In this document: positions 31,321 to 31,369 of the stretch, one piece after another
Position numbering within the stretch: position 1 is the first letter of the stretch
Layout of the letters: each line of letters begins with the position of its first letter
Source of the DNA: Methanobrevibacter sp.
GTDB taxonomy: Archaea; Methanobacteriota; Methanobacteria; Methanobacteriales; Methanobacteriaceae
NCBI GenBank assembly: GCA_016838945.1
Contig: JADLKP010000004.1
Coordinates: 1-31,369, forward strand
Reading direction: 5' to 3'
DNA: 31,369 nt
Notes under the pieces: model-generated
What the model saw: only the letters and a program-made list of their open reading frames with translations
What the model was told of the DNA's origin: nothing
The model's database searches: none
Translations under genes and position numbers: made by a program

Positions 31321-31369
31321 ATTAACTAAAAATTAACTAAAAATTAACTAAAAATTAACTAAAAATTAA
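31321..31369. repeat. 11-bp tandem repeat with phased A-tracts, cut by the window edge
   Basis: The unit ATTAACTAAAA repeats without change at 31321, 31332, 31343 and 31354, with a fifth copy begun at 31365 where the window ends. The 11-bp period puts the A-tracts nearly in phase with the DNA helix, so the segment may be intrinsically curved. It follows the last DUF4013 gene by 60 bp. Total length is unknown. Confidence 0.9.

Overview
The window is AT-rich DNA (by eye roughly one third G+C) that most likely comes from a methanogenic archaeon of the Methanobacteriales, probably Methanobrevibacter. The reasons are archaeal TATA boxes (TTTAAATA, TTTATATA) ahead of genes, Shine-Dalgarno sites of the GGTGATTTT-ATG type next to some apparently leaderless genes, a tRNA-Ala gene with no encoded CCA, a phosphomevalonate dehydratase small subunit (archaeal mevalonate pathway), an iron-sulfur flavoprotein, DUF4013 membrane proteins, and a trp operon whose promoter carries TGTACA 'TRP boxes' like those bound by TrpY in Methanothermobacter. 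The genus is inferred from gene content, not from a marker gene.

Layout. 1-2.3 kb: phosphomevalonate dehydratase small subunit, a metal-dependent amidohydrolase, and a 100-residue unknown protein on the minus strand. 2.4-5.4 kb: a copper module (CopZ-like chaperone and CopA P-type ATPase). 5.5-7.9 kb, minus strand: a TrkH-type potassium transporter followed by a membrane protein whose C-terminus looks like a potassium-channel pore. 8.0-15.1 kb: a complete seven-gene tryptophan operon in the order trpEGDCFBA, with TRP boxes around its TATA box and a 33-bp triplicated repeat between trpG and trpD. 15.4-18.8 kb, minus strand: an NSS-family sodium symporter, a MATE exporter and its MarR-type regulator. 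19.0-23.1 kb, minus strand: a bacterial-type uracil-DNA glycosylase, an acyltransferase-3 membrane protein, an iron-sulfur flavoprotein, and a TetR regulator fused to a GNAT acetyltransferase behind twin palindromic operators. 23.4-27.1 kb: tRNA-Ala(GGC), TatD hydrolase, TcdA-like E1 enzyme, a NimA-like flavin protein and purB. 27.4-31.3 kb: two tandem CPBP (CAAX-type) intramembrane proteases, a small XRE-type regulator behind an array of palindromes, and two tandem DUF4013 membrane proteins.

How it works together. The trp operon carries every step from chorismate to tryptophan. The NSS symporter converging on it is a plausible, unproven amino-acid importer. Several small self-contained regulator/effector units are visible: MarR-MATE, TetR-GNAT with the flavoprotein, and XRE with the DUF4013 pair. 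In each of these the regulator sits next to a palindrome overlapping its own promoter. The best candidates for something undescribed are the 27.4-31.3 kb membrane-protease/XRE/DUF4013 locus, the TetR-GNAT fusion and the channel-like partner of TrkH. Short tandem repeats (periods 11, 33, 35, 40 and about 64 bp) recur between genes and remain unexplained. No insertion sequence, prophage, CRISPR array or rRNA was seen.
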